In this document: piece by piece, positions 17,820 to 25,302 of the stretch | Layout: each line of letters begins with the position of its first letter | Position numbering within the stretch: the stretch's first letter is position 1 | Made by a program: the position numbers and the translations under genes | Assembly: GCA_017469785.1 (NCBI GenBank) | Contig: JAFUFU010000045.1 | Span: forward strand, 146,284-210,283 | DNA length: 64,000 nucleotides | Direction of reading: 5' to 3' | Source: Treponema sp. | Lineage (GTDB): Bacteria; Spirochaetota; Spirochaetia; Treponematales; Treponemataceae | Notes under the pieces: generated by a model | Seen by the model: the letters and a program-made list of their open reading frames with translations, nothing else | Told to the model about the DNA's origin: nothing | Databases searched by the model: none

Positions 17820-18248
17820 TTATTTTTTTGTGAAGGTGAGGTTAGTATCAGGATCGGTGAAACTTCCGTTTGTAACCGCAAATGCTGCTTCGTCCTGTGG
17901 GTCTGCAACGAGTTTGTCTTCATCATTTGCTTTGTGGGTGCGCGTAATCGCAATTATGCCTGTGTTCCAATCTCCGCTCACGATTCGATATGTGCCTTTT
18001 CCGTCAACATAAGAATAGTTTGCCTCTTTGACTTTCATAATGCCTTTGTAAGTTTTATTGTCGTAAAAATTGAGCGTGTATGTACAGTTGTAAGTTGTGT
18101 CTTCGCCTGGATAGGTAAATTCAGTGACATACGCTGCGCTTACAGACGGACCATCGTCATCATCGTCGTTATCAGAACAAGCGATAAAACCGAAAGAAAG
18201 CACTGACAAAGCGAGCAGTGCCGCAAAAATGTTAAAGAACTTTTTCAT
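17820..18248 (-). CDS. small putative lipoprotein
   Basis: The 142-residue product has a signal peptide with lipobox FIACS (Cys24), then an Asp run (residues 27-32) and a single beta-rich domain with alternating Tyr/Thr strands, such as TYNCTYTLNFYDNKTYKG. It resembles small lipocalin-like or DUF-type lipoproteins common in gut bacteria, but I cannot name the family. GGAGG precedes ATG. Its promoter (18296-18323) carries a nine-base T tract in the spacer and is repeated 1.86 kb away. Confidence 0.7.
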   Translation of the reverse strand: MKKFFNIFAALLALSVLSFGFIACSDNDDDDDGPSVSAAYVTEFTYPGEDTTYNCTYTLNFYDNKTYKGIMKVKEANYSYVDGKGTYRIVSGDWNTGIIAITRTHKANDEDKLVADPQDEAAFAVTNGSFTDPDTNLTFTKK

Positions 18249-18293
18249 AGTAAGTTCCTCCTAAAAATGAAATTTGCCATCTAAGATGACCTT

Positions 18294-18323
18294 TTACTAT
18301 ACAAAAAAAAAGCATTTTGCCAA
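18294..18323 (-). promoter_or_regulatory. promoter of the small lipoprotein gene, copy 1 of a direct repeat
   Basis: On minus, TTGGCA (18318-18323), a 16-base spacer containing nine T, and TATAGT (18296-18301) form a good promoter. Nearly the same 30 bases recur at 20157-20185 with eight T. The homopolymer sets the spacer length, so slippage could tune expression. Confidence 0.65.
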
Positions 18324-18338
18324 GGTTTCGCAGGCTCT

Positions 18339-18366
18339 TTGATTCTGTTTTCTTCTGTGATATAAT
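18339..18366 (+). promoter_or_regulatory. promoter placing transcription start at the ATG (leaderless)
   Basis: TTGATT (18339-18344), a 16-base spacer and TATAAT (18361-18366) end seven bases before ATG 18374. Transcription should begin at or next to the start codon. No Shine-Dalgarno sequence is present. Confidence 0.65.
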
Positions 18367-18373
18367 TTTTCTC

Positions 18374-19960
18374 ATGGAAGCACCACGAAAACTGCCGATT
18401 GGCATTCAGGATTTTGAAGATTTGCGACAAAATGCTTATGTCTATGTTGATAAAACCAAGCATGTTTATAATCTTGTCACAAAAGGAAAGCCTTATTTTC
18501 TGAGCCGTCCCCGCCGTTTCGGGAAGAGCCTTTTGGTCTCCACGCTGGAGGCATATTTTTTGGGAAAGAAGGAGCTTTTTAAAGGGCTTTGGATTTATGA
18601 CGAGGAAGAAAAGTCCGAAAATCCGTGGCAAGTCTATCCCGTGCTGAAATTTTCGCTTGCGAGCGGTGAATTTACCGAGCCTAATGGTTTAAGGAACAAA
18701 CTAAACGACATTCTGAAAGATTTTGAAGAAAAATATTCTCTTCCTTTTGATGAAACTGATTTGGTTTCCCGCTTCAAAAATGCGCTCAAAAACGCTTATG
18801 AAAAGACTGGCAAAAAAGTCGTGGTTCTTGTTGACGAATATGACACGCCTCTTTTGCGGAACATCGGCGAGAACGAAGAGCAAGAAAAGGCAAACCGTGC
18901 GCTGTACAAAGGATTTTTCGCCACGCTCAAAGATTATGACGCATATCTCCGATTTGTTTTCTTTACCGGTGTCACGAAATTCAGCAAGGTCTCGGTTTTT
19001 AGCGATTTGAACCAGCTTCAGGACATAACTTTAGATTCAATATTCAGCTCAATCTGCGGAATTACTCAGGCGGAGCTTGAATCTAATTTCGCTCCTGAAA
19101 TCGAGGCGATGGCAGAAAAATTCGGAATGACGAAAGATTCTTGCCTTGCCGAGCTTAAAAAACGCTATGACGGCTATCATTTTACGCAGGAAAAGGAAGA
19201 TGTTTACAATCCGTTCAGCTTGATAAACGCATTTGCAAAACAACGATTCGGAAATTATTGGTTTGAGACTGGCACACCGACATTCTTGGTCAAGAAACTA
19301 AATGAAATCAACTTTGATATGCGTAATTTCGAGGATAAAGTAAAAATCAGTGAAGACGAAATCAAGGATTACCGTCCCGAAAACGACAATCCGATTCCGC
19401 TTTTGTATCAGTCGGGCTATCTCACGATAAAAGGTTTTAATGCGAAGCAAAATTCGTATAAATTAGGCTTCCCGAACGAGGAAGTCAGATACGGTTTCTT
19501 AAAGGCTCTTGCTCCGATATATCTTAAAATTGAAAAACAAAGTTCGCATTTCAATGTGGATATTCTCGATGATGCCGTTGAAGAGGGCTACACGGACGGA
19601 ATGAGAGATTGGTTCACTTCGCTTTTCGCGATTCTGCCCTATCCTGCGAGCGGTGACACGGAAAGCCTGACCGAGCAGAATTTTCAGAATGTGATTTACT
19701 TGTCGCTTTTGATTTTGGGAAAATATGTGCGAACCGAAGTCCACTCTGCGAAGGGTAGGGCAGACTGCATAATCGAGACCGATGATTTTGTTTACGTGTT
19801 TGAGTTCAAGCGTGACGTGAGCGCGAAAGAGGCCTTGAAGCAGATTGATGAGCAAGGCTATGCAAAACCTTATGAAGCTGACAAACGCAAACTGTTCAAA
19901 ATCGGCGTGAATTTCAGCACGAAAGAAAGAAATATTGTCGAGTGGGAAGTTGTCAGTTAG
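18374..19960 (+). CDS. AAA-ATPase-like protein with C-terminal PD-DEXK-type domain
   Basis: The 528-residue protein begins with the AAA-ATPase-like signature: KLPIGIQDFEDLR, YVDKTKHVYNLV, then the Walker A-like RPRRFGKSLLVST (near residues 45-57) and the Walker B-like VVVLVDEYDTPL (near 140-150). The C-terminal domain (about 410-520) ends with the nuclease-fold core E-(x)n-GRADCIIE and VFEFKRD. This family (AAA-ATPase_like plus DUF1703/PDDEXK_9) is expanded in Treponema and Bacteroidetes; its function is unknown. The start at 18374 fits both the family N-terminus and the leaderless promoter. The gene lies between two copies of a 30-bp promoter repeat. Confidence 0.8.
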   Translation: MEAPRKLPIGIQDFEDLRQNAYVYVDKTKHVYNLVTKGKPYFLSRPRRFGKSLLVSTLEAYFLGKKELFKGLWIYDEEEKSENPWQVYPVLKFSLASGEFTEPNGLRNKLNDILKDFEEKYSLPFDETDLVSRFKNALKNAYEKTGKKVVVLVDEYDTPLLRNIGENEEQEKANRALYKGFFATLKDYDAYLRFVFFTGVTKFSKVSVFSDLNQLQDITLDSIFSSICGITQAELESNFAPEIEAMAEKFGMTKDSCLAELKKRYDGYHFTQEKEDVYNPFSLINAFAKQRFGNYWFETGTPTFLVKKLNEINFDMRNFEDKVKISEDEIKDYRPENDNPIPLLYQSGYLTIKGFNAKQNSYKLGFPNEEVRYGFLKALAPIYLKIEKQSSHFNVDILDDAVEEGYTDGMRDWFTSLFAILPYPASGDTESLTEQNFQNVIYLSLLILGKYVRTEVHSAKGRADCIIETDDFVYVFEFKRDVSAKEALKQIDEQGYAKPYEADKRKLFKIGVNFSTKERNIVEWEVVS

Positions 19961-19976
19961 GAAGGAGCGTTGGGGC

Positions 19977-20070
19977 GTTGCGGGGCAAAAAACAAGTTGA
20001 TTTGCCCCGCAGAAGGGGGTGTGGGTGAAAGCGAAGCTTGAACCCCAGGGGGAAGGCTTTCCCCCTTTGT
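19977..20070. repeat. GC-rich palindromic intergenic repeats
   Basis: GCGGGGCAAA pairs with TTTGCCCCGC (about 19980-20012), and GGGGGAA pairs with TTCCCCC around 20049-20067. The word GGGGAAGGCTTTCCCC also occurs inside the uppP insertion at 29080-29096, so this is a dispersed repeat word. The first hairpin may end the upstream transcript, though no T run follows. Confidence 0.5.
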
Positions 20071-20082
20071 ATAAAAATTTTC

Positions 20083-20136
20083 TCAGATTTTATAAATCCT
20101 TGTTTCTATTAATGAAATCTTCGTTGCTTTTTTCAT
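20083..20136 (-). CDS. 17-codon open frame behind a duplicated promoter
   Basis: On minus, a copy of the lipoprotein promoter (20157-20185) and an AAGGAG site lead to ATG and 17 codons (begins MKKATKISL). The start looks like a lipoprotein or signal peptide start that is cut short. It may be the remnant of a duplicated lipoprotein gene, or a small leader peptide. Confidence 0.35.
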   Translation of the reverse strand: MKKATKISLIETRIYKI

Positions 20137-20156
20137 GAAAAGACTCCTTTTTGTAA

Positions 20157-20185
20157 TTACTATACAAAAAAAAGCATTTTGCCAA
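20157..20185 (-). promoter_or_regulatory. copy 2 of the repeated promoter
   Basis: The same sequence as 18294-18323 in the same orientation, with eight instead of nine T in the spacer (15 bases). The two copies bracket the AAA-ATPase gene. Confidence 0.55.
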
Positions 20186-20266
20186 CTTTAAAATTTTTAT
20201 TATATAACAATAAGTTATGATTTCTTTTGATGAAAGGTTAAGCGATTTTCGGTAGAATGTTCCTGT

Positions 20267-21793
20267 ATGAAGAAAAACAAATTCTTCTTGATTCTGATTT
20301 TTTCCTTTCTTTTCTCGCCGGGATTTTCTGAGAGTGATTTGCCATCTTTGCTTTTCGGCTATCTTAAAAATGATTTGACCCTTCAAAAATACACTCTGAC
20401 GGCTCAGGACAAGGCTCTTTCTTACGATGCGTCAAAAATCGAAAATGGAATCGAACTGAATCTTTCCACTGGAACCGTAAAGATTCAGGCTTCTTCGGAC
20501 GGTTCAAAATACACTTTCACGCCGTCGGCTTCTCTGGCTCTGCCTCAGCTTCATGACACCACTCTTTCAGCTTCCTTTCCCATGACGAAAAAATCAGGCT
20601 TTGAAACGGAAAGCGAGAACGGCACTTTTTTGGACAACGGCTCCCTCAAAATCTCCACGGCTATTGTCAGTTCCAAGCCGCTGAAACGAAAAGTCACCTT
20701 GCTTGAGGCAGAGCGTTCTTACATCGAGGCTGAACGGGCGGTTCAGAATCAGGCTCTTACGGTTGAAAATGATTTCTACACGAATCTTAAAAATCTTTAT
20801 TCTTACGTTCAGAAGGTTCTTACGGCAAAAAATGACTTGTACGATGACGAGATTGACCTGAAAGTCCTCAACGCTCAGGGCTACAGCAAAACAAGCGCGT
20901 CTTATCGAAAAAAATATCTCGAAGTTCTGAGTGACAGGCGGAGTGTGGCTGAGAATCTCCGAAAACTGGAGCGGGAGACAGCGATTTTTGCCGTAAAATG
21001 CGGCGCAGAGTATGAGCAGGTCTTCAAACCAGAAAATTTTGAAAAAGATAAGATTCAGGATTTGGAAAATCAGGCATTTGAGAGCGTGATGGCTTTTCTT
21101 CCCATGGAAATCCCCGGAGTAGAGATGGAAGACGTGCTTTCCTACAAGTCTGATGACTACACAAAGACAGAAAGCGCGGTCTGGTCAAAATACATCGGTG
21201 ACATGAAGCGGAAAACTGATTATTCTTTGGAATTGGGAATTTACGGAGGATACACTTTCAATGAATCTTCCTCAAAATACGATACTGTGGACGGAGGCCT
21301 TACCTTTGACTGGCGGGGAATTACGGCAAGCGCAGGCGTTTCTCTTCCTGCCGGGCAGAATCTTTTCCCCCTGGAATCTTCAAGTGCTGGCACTCCTTCT
21401 GATTCTCCGGTTTACACTTTTTCCCTTACGCTCAATCCCAACACATGGAGGCTCTCTTCCATCGATAAAAAGCAGGACGAGCTGAACTCAAAAATCGATG
21501 AGATTTCAATAAAATCAGCGGCGGACGATTACGACACGGCGGTTTTGGACAAGCTCACTGAGCGTGGAGATTTGCGCTGGTCGGAAAAATCCTATGCCGA
21601 GGAATATGACATGTATTCTCAGCTGGAGTACGATATGGACAAGTGGCTGGAGCAGGGAAGCGTCACAAAGAGCGATTATCTGGACGCGGCCAACAACCGG
21701 GACAAGGCACAGATGAATATTCTGATTAACGCCGTGGAGAAAATTATCTACAACAACGAAGTGAAGATGATGTTTGTGAAAAAAGAAAACTGA
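20267..21793 (+). CDS. TolC-like outer membrane efflux protein
   Basis: The 508-residue protein has a signal peptide (cleaved near GFSES), long helical stretches with heptad character (residues 145-260 and 385-490) and beta segments between them. This is the layout of TolC-family outer membrane channels, although sequence identity is weak. Its position immediately before an HlyD/MacA-like adaptor and a MacB-like ABC transporter supports the call. ATG 20267 follows a TAGAAT box by eight bases with no Shine-Dalgarno site, so translation may be leaderless. The adaptor starts about 45 bases downstream. Confidence 0.7.
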   Translation: MKKNKFFLILIFSFLFSPGFSESDLPSLLFGYLKNDLTLQKYTLTAQDKALSYDASKIENGIELNLSTGTVKIQASSDGSKYTFTPSASLALPQLHDTTLSASFPMTKKSGFETESENGTFLDNGSLKISTAIVSSKPLKRKVTLLEAERSYIEAERAVQNQALTVENDFYTNLKNLYSYVQKVLTAKNDLYDDEIDLKVLNAQGYSKTSASYRKKYLEVLSDRRSVAENLRKLERETAIFAVKCGAEYEQVFKPENFEKDKIQDLENQAFESVMAFLPMEIPGVEMEDVLSYKSDDYTKTESAVWSKYIGDMKRKTDYSLELGIYGGYTFNESSSKYDTVDGGLTFDWRGITASAGVSLPAGQNLFPLESSSAGTPSDSPVYTFSLTLNPNTWRLSSIDKKQDELNSKIDEISIKSAADDYDTAVLDKLTERGDLRWSEKSYAEEYDMYSQLEYDMDKWLEQGSVTKSDYLDAANNRDKAQMNILINAVEKIIYNNEVKMMFVKKEN

Positions 21794-21837
21794 AAACTGA
21801 AAGTGGAAAGATGAAAGTTGGGGGGCGAGCGGATTTT

Positions 21838-22902
21838 ATGAAAATAAAAATATCTAAACGAAAAAAGATTCTTCTCAGTGGATTGATAGCGCTTCTTTTG
21901 CTTTTGGTGATTCTGCGGATTTCTCGCGGGATTGCGGAAAAACGGGCGGCTTCTTCCCAGACTTCTTATGTCGTTCGCAAAGAGACTTATGAAAATGTGA
22001 TTCAGATTGCGGGAACCGTGGCGGCGGCAAAATCCCAGACGCTGAAATCCCTGAATGACGGAACCGTGGTGGGCGTTTACAAAAAAGAAGGCGACCGGGT
22101 GAAGGCGGGGGATTTAATCGTTCAGCTGGACGACACCGAGCAGCAGTACAATCTCGCCAACCTTGACTATGAGATTTCCGTGGCCCGGCAGAATCAGACG
22201 GCGGGAAAAATCAAGCTTATGGAGACTCAGCGCACTTCCCTTGTACGAAAAATCGCTGACCGTAAAATCGTGGCGACTTTTGACGGAATCATCGCGAGCC
22301 TTGACGTTGATCCCGGCGATTATCTTGAGGCAAAGGATTCAATCGGCACCCTCGTTGATACAAGCTATCTTACGGCGGACGTTGAGGTTGCGGAAACCGA
22401 CGTTTCAAAGCTAAAAGTGGGGCAAAAAGTTGATTTTACTTTTCCGGCCTATGACGGCACTGTGGAGGGCTACCTTGTCTCTTATCCTGCCATTGGTGAA
22501 GTGACGAGCCGGGGAGCCACAATCGTGAATGCAAAGGTCAGAATTGACGATGTGCCGCAGGGCGTCCTTCCAAATTTCAGCTTTACCGGCAAAATCCAAA
22601 TCACCGAGCCTGAGCAGAAGCTTGTGGTGGAACGCTTTGCAATCGGACGGGACAAGGGCACGGCTTTTGCGGAAATAATGAACCGGGACGGAAGCACAAC
22701 CAAAGTCGCGGTGGAAGTCGAGCCTTACGGTCTTGAATACGTGAACGTGCTTTCGGGGCTTGAGGGTGGCGAAATCCTTAAAGCCCAGAGTGATGTCTCA
22801 AAGAGCGGCAGAATGAGCGTGAGCAAAAAAGGCCAGAAGGCGCAGAAAAACAACAAGAATCAGCAGCAACAGCCACCCATGGGCGGAATGCCTCCGTTCT
22901 AA
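21838..22902 (+). CDS. MacA/HlyD-like periplasmic adaptor subunit
   Basis: The 354-residue protein has one N-terminal membrane segment (about 8-28), then a lipoyl-like barrel half (VGVYKKEGDRVKAGDLIVQLDDTEQQ, a stretch starting near residue 68), a short helical hairpin, the second lipoyl half (FDGIIASLDVDPGDYLEA), and beta-barrel and membrane-proximal domains. It would link the MacB-like transporter to the TolC-like channel. The C-terminus is low-complexity with Gln and Pro. ATG 21838 is chosen because the membrane segment follows at normal distance; ATG 21811 is an alternative but lies in a simple repeat (GAAAACTGAAA type) also found in uppP. Confidence 0.8.
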   Translation: MKIKISKRKKILLSGLIALLLLLVILRISRGIAEKRAASSQTSYVVRKETYENVIQIAGTVAAAKSQTLKSLNDGTVVGVYKKEGDRVKAGDLIVQLDDTEQQYNLANLDYEISVARQNQTAGKIKLMETQRTSLVRKIADRKIVATFDGIIASLDVDPGDYLEAKDSIGTLVDTSYLTADVEVAETDVSKLKVGQKVDFTFPAYDGTVEGYLVSYPAIGEVTSRGATIVNAKVRIDDVPQGVLPNFSFTGKIQITEPEQKLVVERFAIGRDKGTAFAEIMNRDGSTTKVAVEVEPYGLEYVNVLSGLEGGEILKAQSDVSKSGRMSVSKKGQKAQKNNKNQQQQPPMGGMPPF

Positions 22903-22910
22903 GGATTTTT

Positions 22911-23591
22911 ATGTCAGAGCCAGTTATATTAATGGAAGATGTTCGTAAGATTTACTCGATGGGGGAGCAGGAAGTCCACGCTTTGCGGGGGATTTCTTTT
23001 TCCGTGGAGCAGGGGGAATTCATGTCCATAATGGGACCTTCCGGCTCAGGAAAATCCACCTGCATGAACATGATTGGCTGCCTTGACCGCCCCACCAGCG
23101 GAATCGTGAAAATCGGGGGCAAGGAAACGGCCAAAATGAGCGAGAAAGAGCTGGCCGTCCTCCGCAACAAAACAATCGGCTTTGTTTTCCAGCAGTATCA
23201 TCTTTTGCCAACGATGACGGTGCTTGAGAATGTCATGGTTCCCCTCCGCTATCAAGGAATCGAGCGGCCCCTCCGCCGGGACATGGCACTGGCAGCCCTT
23301 GAAAAAGTGGGTTTGTCCGAGCGAATCAATCACCTTCCCAATGAGCTTTCCGGCGGACAAAAGCAACGTGTGGCAATCGCGCGGGCGACGGTCACTCGGC
23401 CTGCGATTATCCTCGCTGACGAACCCACGGGAGCCTTGGACTCCAGCACTGGCCGGGCGGTCTTGGATCTATTCGGCGAAATCAACGCCACAGGAACTAC
23501 AATCGTCATCGTCACCCACGATCCGGGAATCGGAGCCAGCACGAGAAGATGCGTGCGTATTCTGGACGGAATGATACAGGAAGATAAATAA
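22911..23591 (+). CDS. MacB-like ABC transporter ATPase subunit
   Basis: The 226-residue ATPase has Walker A GPSGSGKST (39-47), Q-loop, signature LSGGQKQRVAIARA (near 142-155), Walker B ILADEPTGALD and the H-loop. It is a LolD/MacB-type subunit that powers the mechanotransmission permease at 23757. It starts eight bases after the adaptor gene with an AAGGA site. A 152-bp repeat with a hairpin and T run separates it from the permease gene, which may lower permease expression. Confidence 0.92.
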   Translation: MSEPVILMEDVRKIYSMGEQEVHALRGISFSVEQGEFMSIMGPSGSGKSTCMNMIGCLDRPTSGIVKIGGKETAKMSEKELAVLRNKTIGFVFQQYHLLPTMTVLENVMVPLRYQGIERPLRRDMALAALEKVGLSERINHLPNELSGGQKQRVAIARATVTRPAIILADEPTGALDSSTGRAVLDLFGEINATGTTIVIVTHDPGIGASTRRCVRILDGMIQEDK

Positions 23592-23592
23592 A

Positions 23593-23744
23593 ATTCCTCA
23601 CAGAGGACACAGAGGGCACAGAGATATTTTCGTAAAACAGCATTCTCTCTGTGGCCTCTAAGAGCCTTCGCAACACAGTTGCTACGGAGAGTCGCTAAAA
23701 TCGCATCTTATGCGATTTTTTAACGCTCCCTATCTGTGAGAAAT
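23593..23744. repeat. MITE-like dispersed repeat, copy 1
   Basis: The unit is bounded by inverted ends CTCACAGA (23597-23604 region) and TCTGTGAG (23733-23740). It holds CACAGAG-type short repeats and, near its right end, a hairpin AAAATCGCA/TGCGATTTTTT with a T run. A second copy in the same orientation lies at 28244-28406. No coding capacity is seen. The permease ribosome site lies just outside. Confidence 0.7.
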
Positions 23745-23756
23745 TTAAGGAATATT

Positions 23757-24953
23757 ATGTTAGAAGATTTTATTGACTCTCTTAGGAACTTTTCTCGCTC
23801 TAAGACACGGACTTTTCTTTCTCTGCTGGGCGTGATTATCGGTGTGGCCAGCGTTATTATCATTACCAGCATTGGCTCCAGTTCCGCCAAGCAGATTCAG
23901 AATCAGTTCGGCTCTTCGGGCTTGGATTTGGTGAGCGTGAGCGCGGGCGGATTTATGAGGCGGAACCGGGATGCGGTCACTCTGAAATTCGACGAAGCCT
24001 TGCGCAGCGATTTGTTTGACAGCGTGCGCAATATAAAAAAAGTCTGGTACAAGAATTCGGTGAGCTTTGCGGTCTCTTACGGCGAAACCACGGTCACTTC
24101 AAATGCCACCGCCATTGAGCCCGGCTACCTTGAAATGTACAAGCTCCAACTTGACACAGGCGAATATTTTACCGTCACGGACGATGTTTCCGGCGCGCAG
24201 AAAATGATTATCGGAAGCGAGGTCGCTTCCTCCCTTTTCCCGGACGGAGACGCTGTGGGTAAGGGGGTTCTGGTTGTTTCCTCGAAAGTGCCTTTTGCCT
24301 TTACTGTGGTGGGCGTGCTTAAGGAGCAGTCCAGCGGCATGGAATCCACGACGACGGGAATCTACATTCCCCGGGGATTCTATTCCAAGAAAATCACTCC
24401 AAACCCCACGGCTGACACGATTATGGTGCAGGCGACAGATTCTTCGTTTTGTTCCCAGCTGGTCACGGATTTAACGGCCTACATGAACGAAAAATCCGGC
24501 ACGGAAGGAAGCGTGAACATCATGTCCATGCAGACAATGATTGAGCAGGTTCAGAGTGTCATGGGAACTTTGTCACTCATGCTTTCAGGAATTGCTGCTA
24601 TTTCCCTTTTGGTAGGCGGAATCGGAATCATGAATATTATGATTGTCACGGTCACTGAGCGAAAGCAGGAAATCGGAATCAGAAAAGCTTTGGGAGCCAG
24701 CCCCTTTGCGATTTGCCGCCAGTTTTTGGTTGAGAGCGCAAGCATCACTCTTTTGGGGGGCATTTTGGGAATCGGACTTGGAATCGCCATCAGCCTTGCC
24801 ATTGAATATGTGGCGACCGAGCTTCCTTATTCGATAAAGTTTTCAGCCTGCGTGATTTCCTTCGTTTTCAGCGTCTTCGTGGGGATTTTCTTCGGACTTT
24901 CCCCCGCCATGAAAGCCAGCAAACTAGACCCGGTGGAAGCTCTGGCAGGCTAG
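23757..24953 (+). CDS. MacB-like ABC transporter permease
   Basis: The 398-residue permease has the MacB layout: an N-terminal membrane helix (about 20-42), a large periplasmic MacB_PCD domain (about 45-230), then three C-terminal helices with the conserved VGGIGIMNIMIV, RKQEIGIRKALGAS and C-terminal GLSPAMKASKLDPVEALAG. It would export peptides, drugs or lipoproteins in complex with the adaptor and TolC-like channel. ATG 23757 has an AAGGA site; GTG 23736 in frame lies inside the repeat element and is less likely. Confidence 0.88.
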   Translation: MLEDFIDSLRNFSRSKTRTFLSLLGVIIGVASVIIITSIGSSSAKQIQNQFGSSGLDLVSVSAGGFMRRNRDAVTLKFDEALRSDLFDSVRNIKKVWYKNSVSFAVSYGETTVTSNATAIEPGYLEMYKLQLDTGEYFTVTDDVSGAQKMIIGSEVASSLFPDGDAVGKGVLVVSSKVPFAFTVVGVLKEQSSGMESTTTGIYIPRGFYSKKITPNPTADTIMVQATDSSFCSQLVTDLTAYMNEKSGTEGSVNIMSMQTMIEQVQSVMGTLSLMLSGIAAISLLVGGIGIMNIMIVTVTERKQEIGIRKALGASPFAICRQFLVESASITLLGGILGIGLGIAISLAIEYVATELPYSIKFSACVISFVFSVFVGIFFGLSPAMKASKLDPVEALAG

Positions 24954-24964
24954 GGAGGGGAAAC

Positions 24965-25207
24965 TTATGCGAGTTTCAAAGATTCTTTTCGCAATTTTTC
25001 GAGCGCGGCATTTATAGAAACACGATTTGTCAGGCCGTTTTTTTCAAGCCAAATGAGATTTTCCTTGTCGAAAAGATTATAAATTAGTTGAAATGCTTTT
25101 CGTAAACTTCGTGGGTAGAATTCTTTCGCTTGTTCTGGAGTCACTTCGGGAATGTCTGATAAATCAATTGGTTTATTCTGTAATTCAGCTATTCTTTCTT
25201 GAGTCAT
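24965..25207 (-). CDS. small hypothetical protein
   Basis: The 80-residue protein is charged and probably helical, with the segment PIDLSDIPEVTPEQA near the N-terminus that recalls small antitoxin-like proteins. No toxin gene lies next to it, so this is only a resemblance. An AAAGGAA site seven bases before ATG supports a real gene. It ends 11 bases after the converging permease gene. Confidence 0.5.
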   Translation of the reverse strand: MTQERIAELQNKPIDLSDIPEVTPEQAKEFYPRSLRKAFQLIYNLFDKENLIWLEKNGLTNRVSINAALEKLRKESLKLA

Positions 25208-25302
25208 AGTATAATTTCCTTTCTGATTCTGTAGCGAAACGAGCAGAAATTAATCGTGTTCGTTCTCGTTCGGTGTAAGCGGTCATATATCACGGCCTGT
25301 TT

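Noticed and set aside
18374-19960. Insertion sequence with the AAA-ATPase gene as transposase
   Set aside because: The family is not a transposase and the flanking direct repeats are promoter copies, not terminal inverted repeats.
24965-25207. Toxin-antitoxin module
   Set aside because: The small protein resembles antitoxins only in part, and no toxin-like gene is adjacent.
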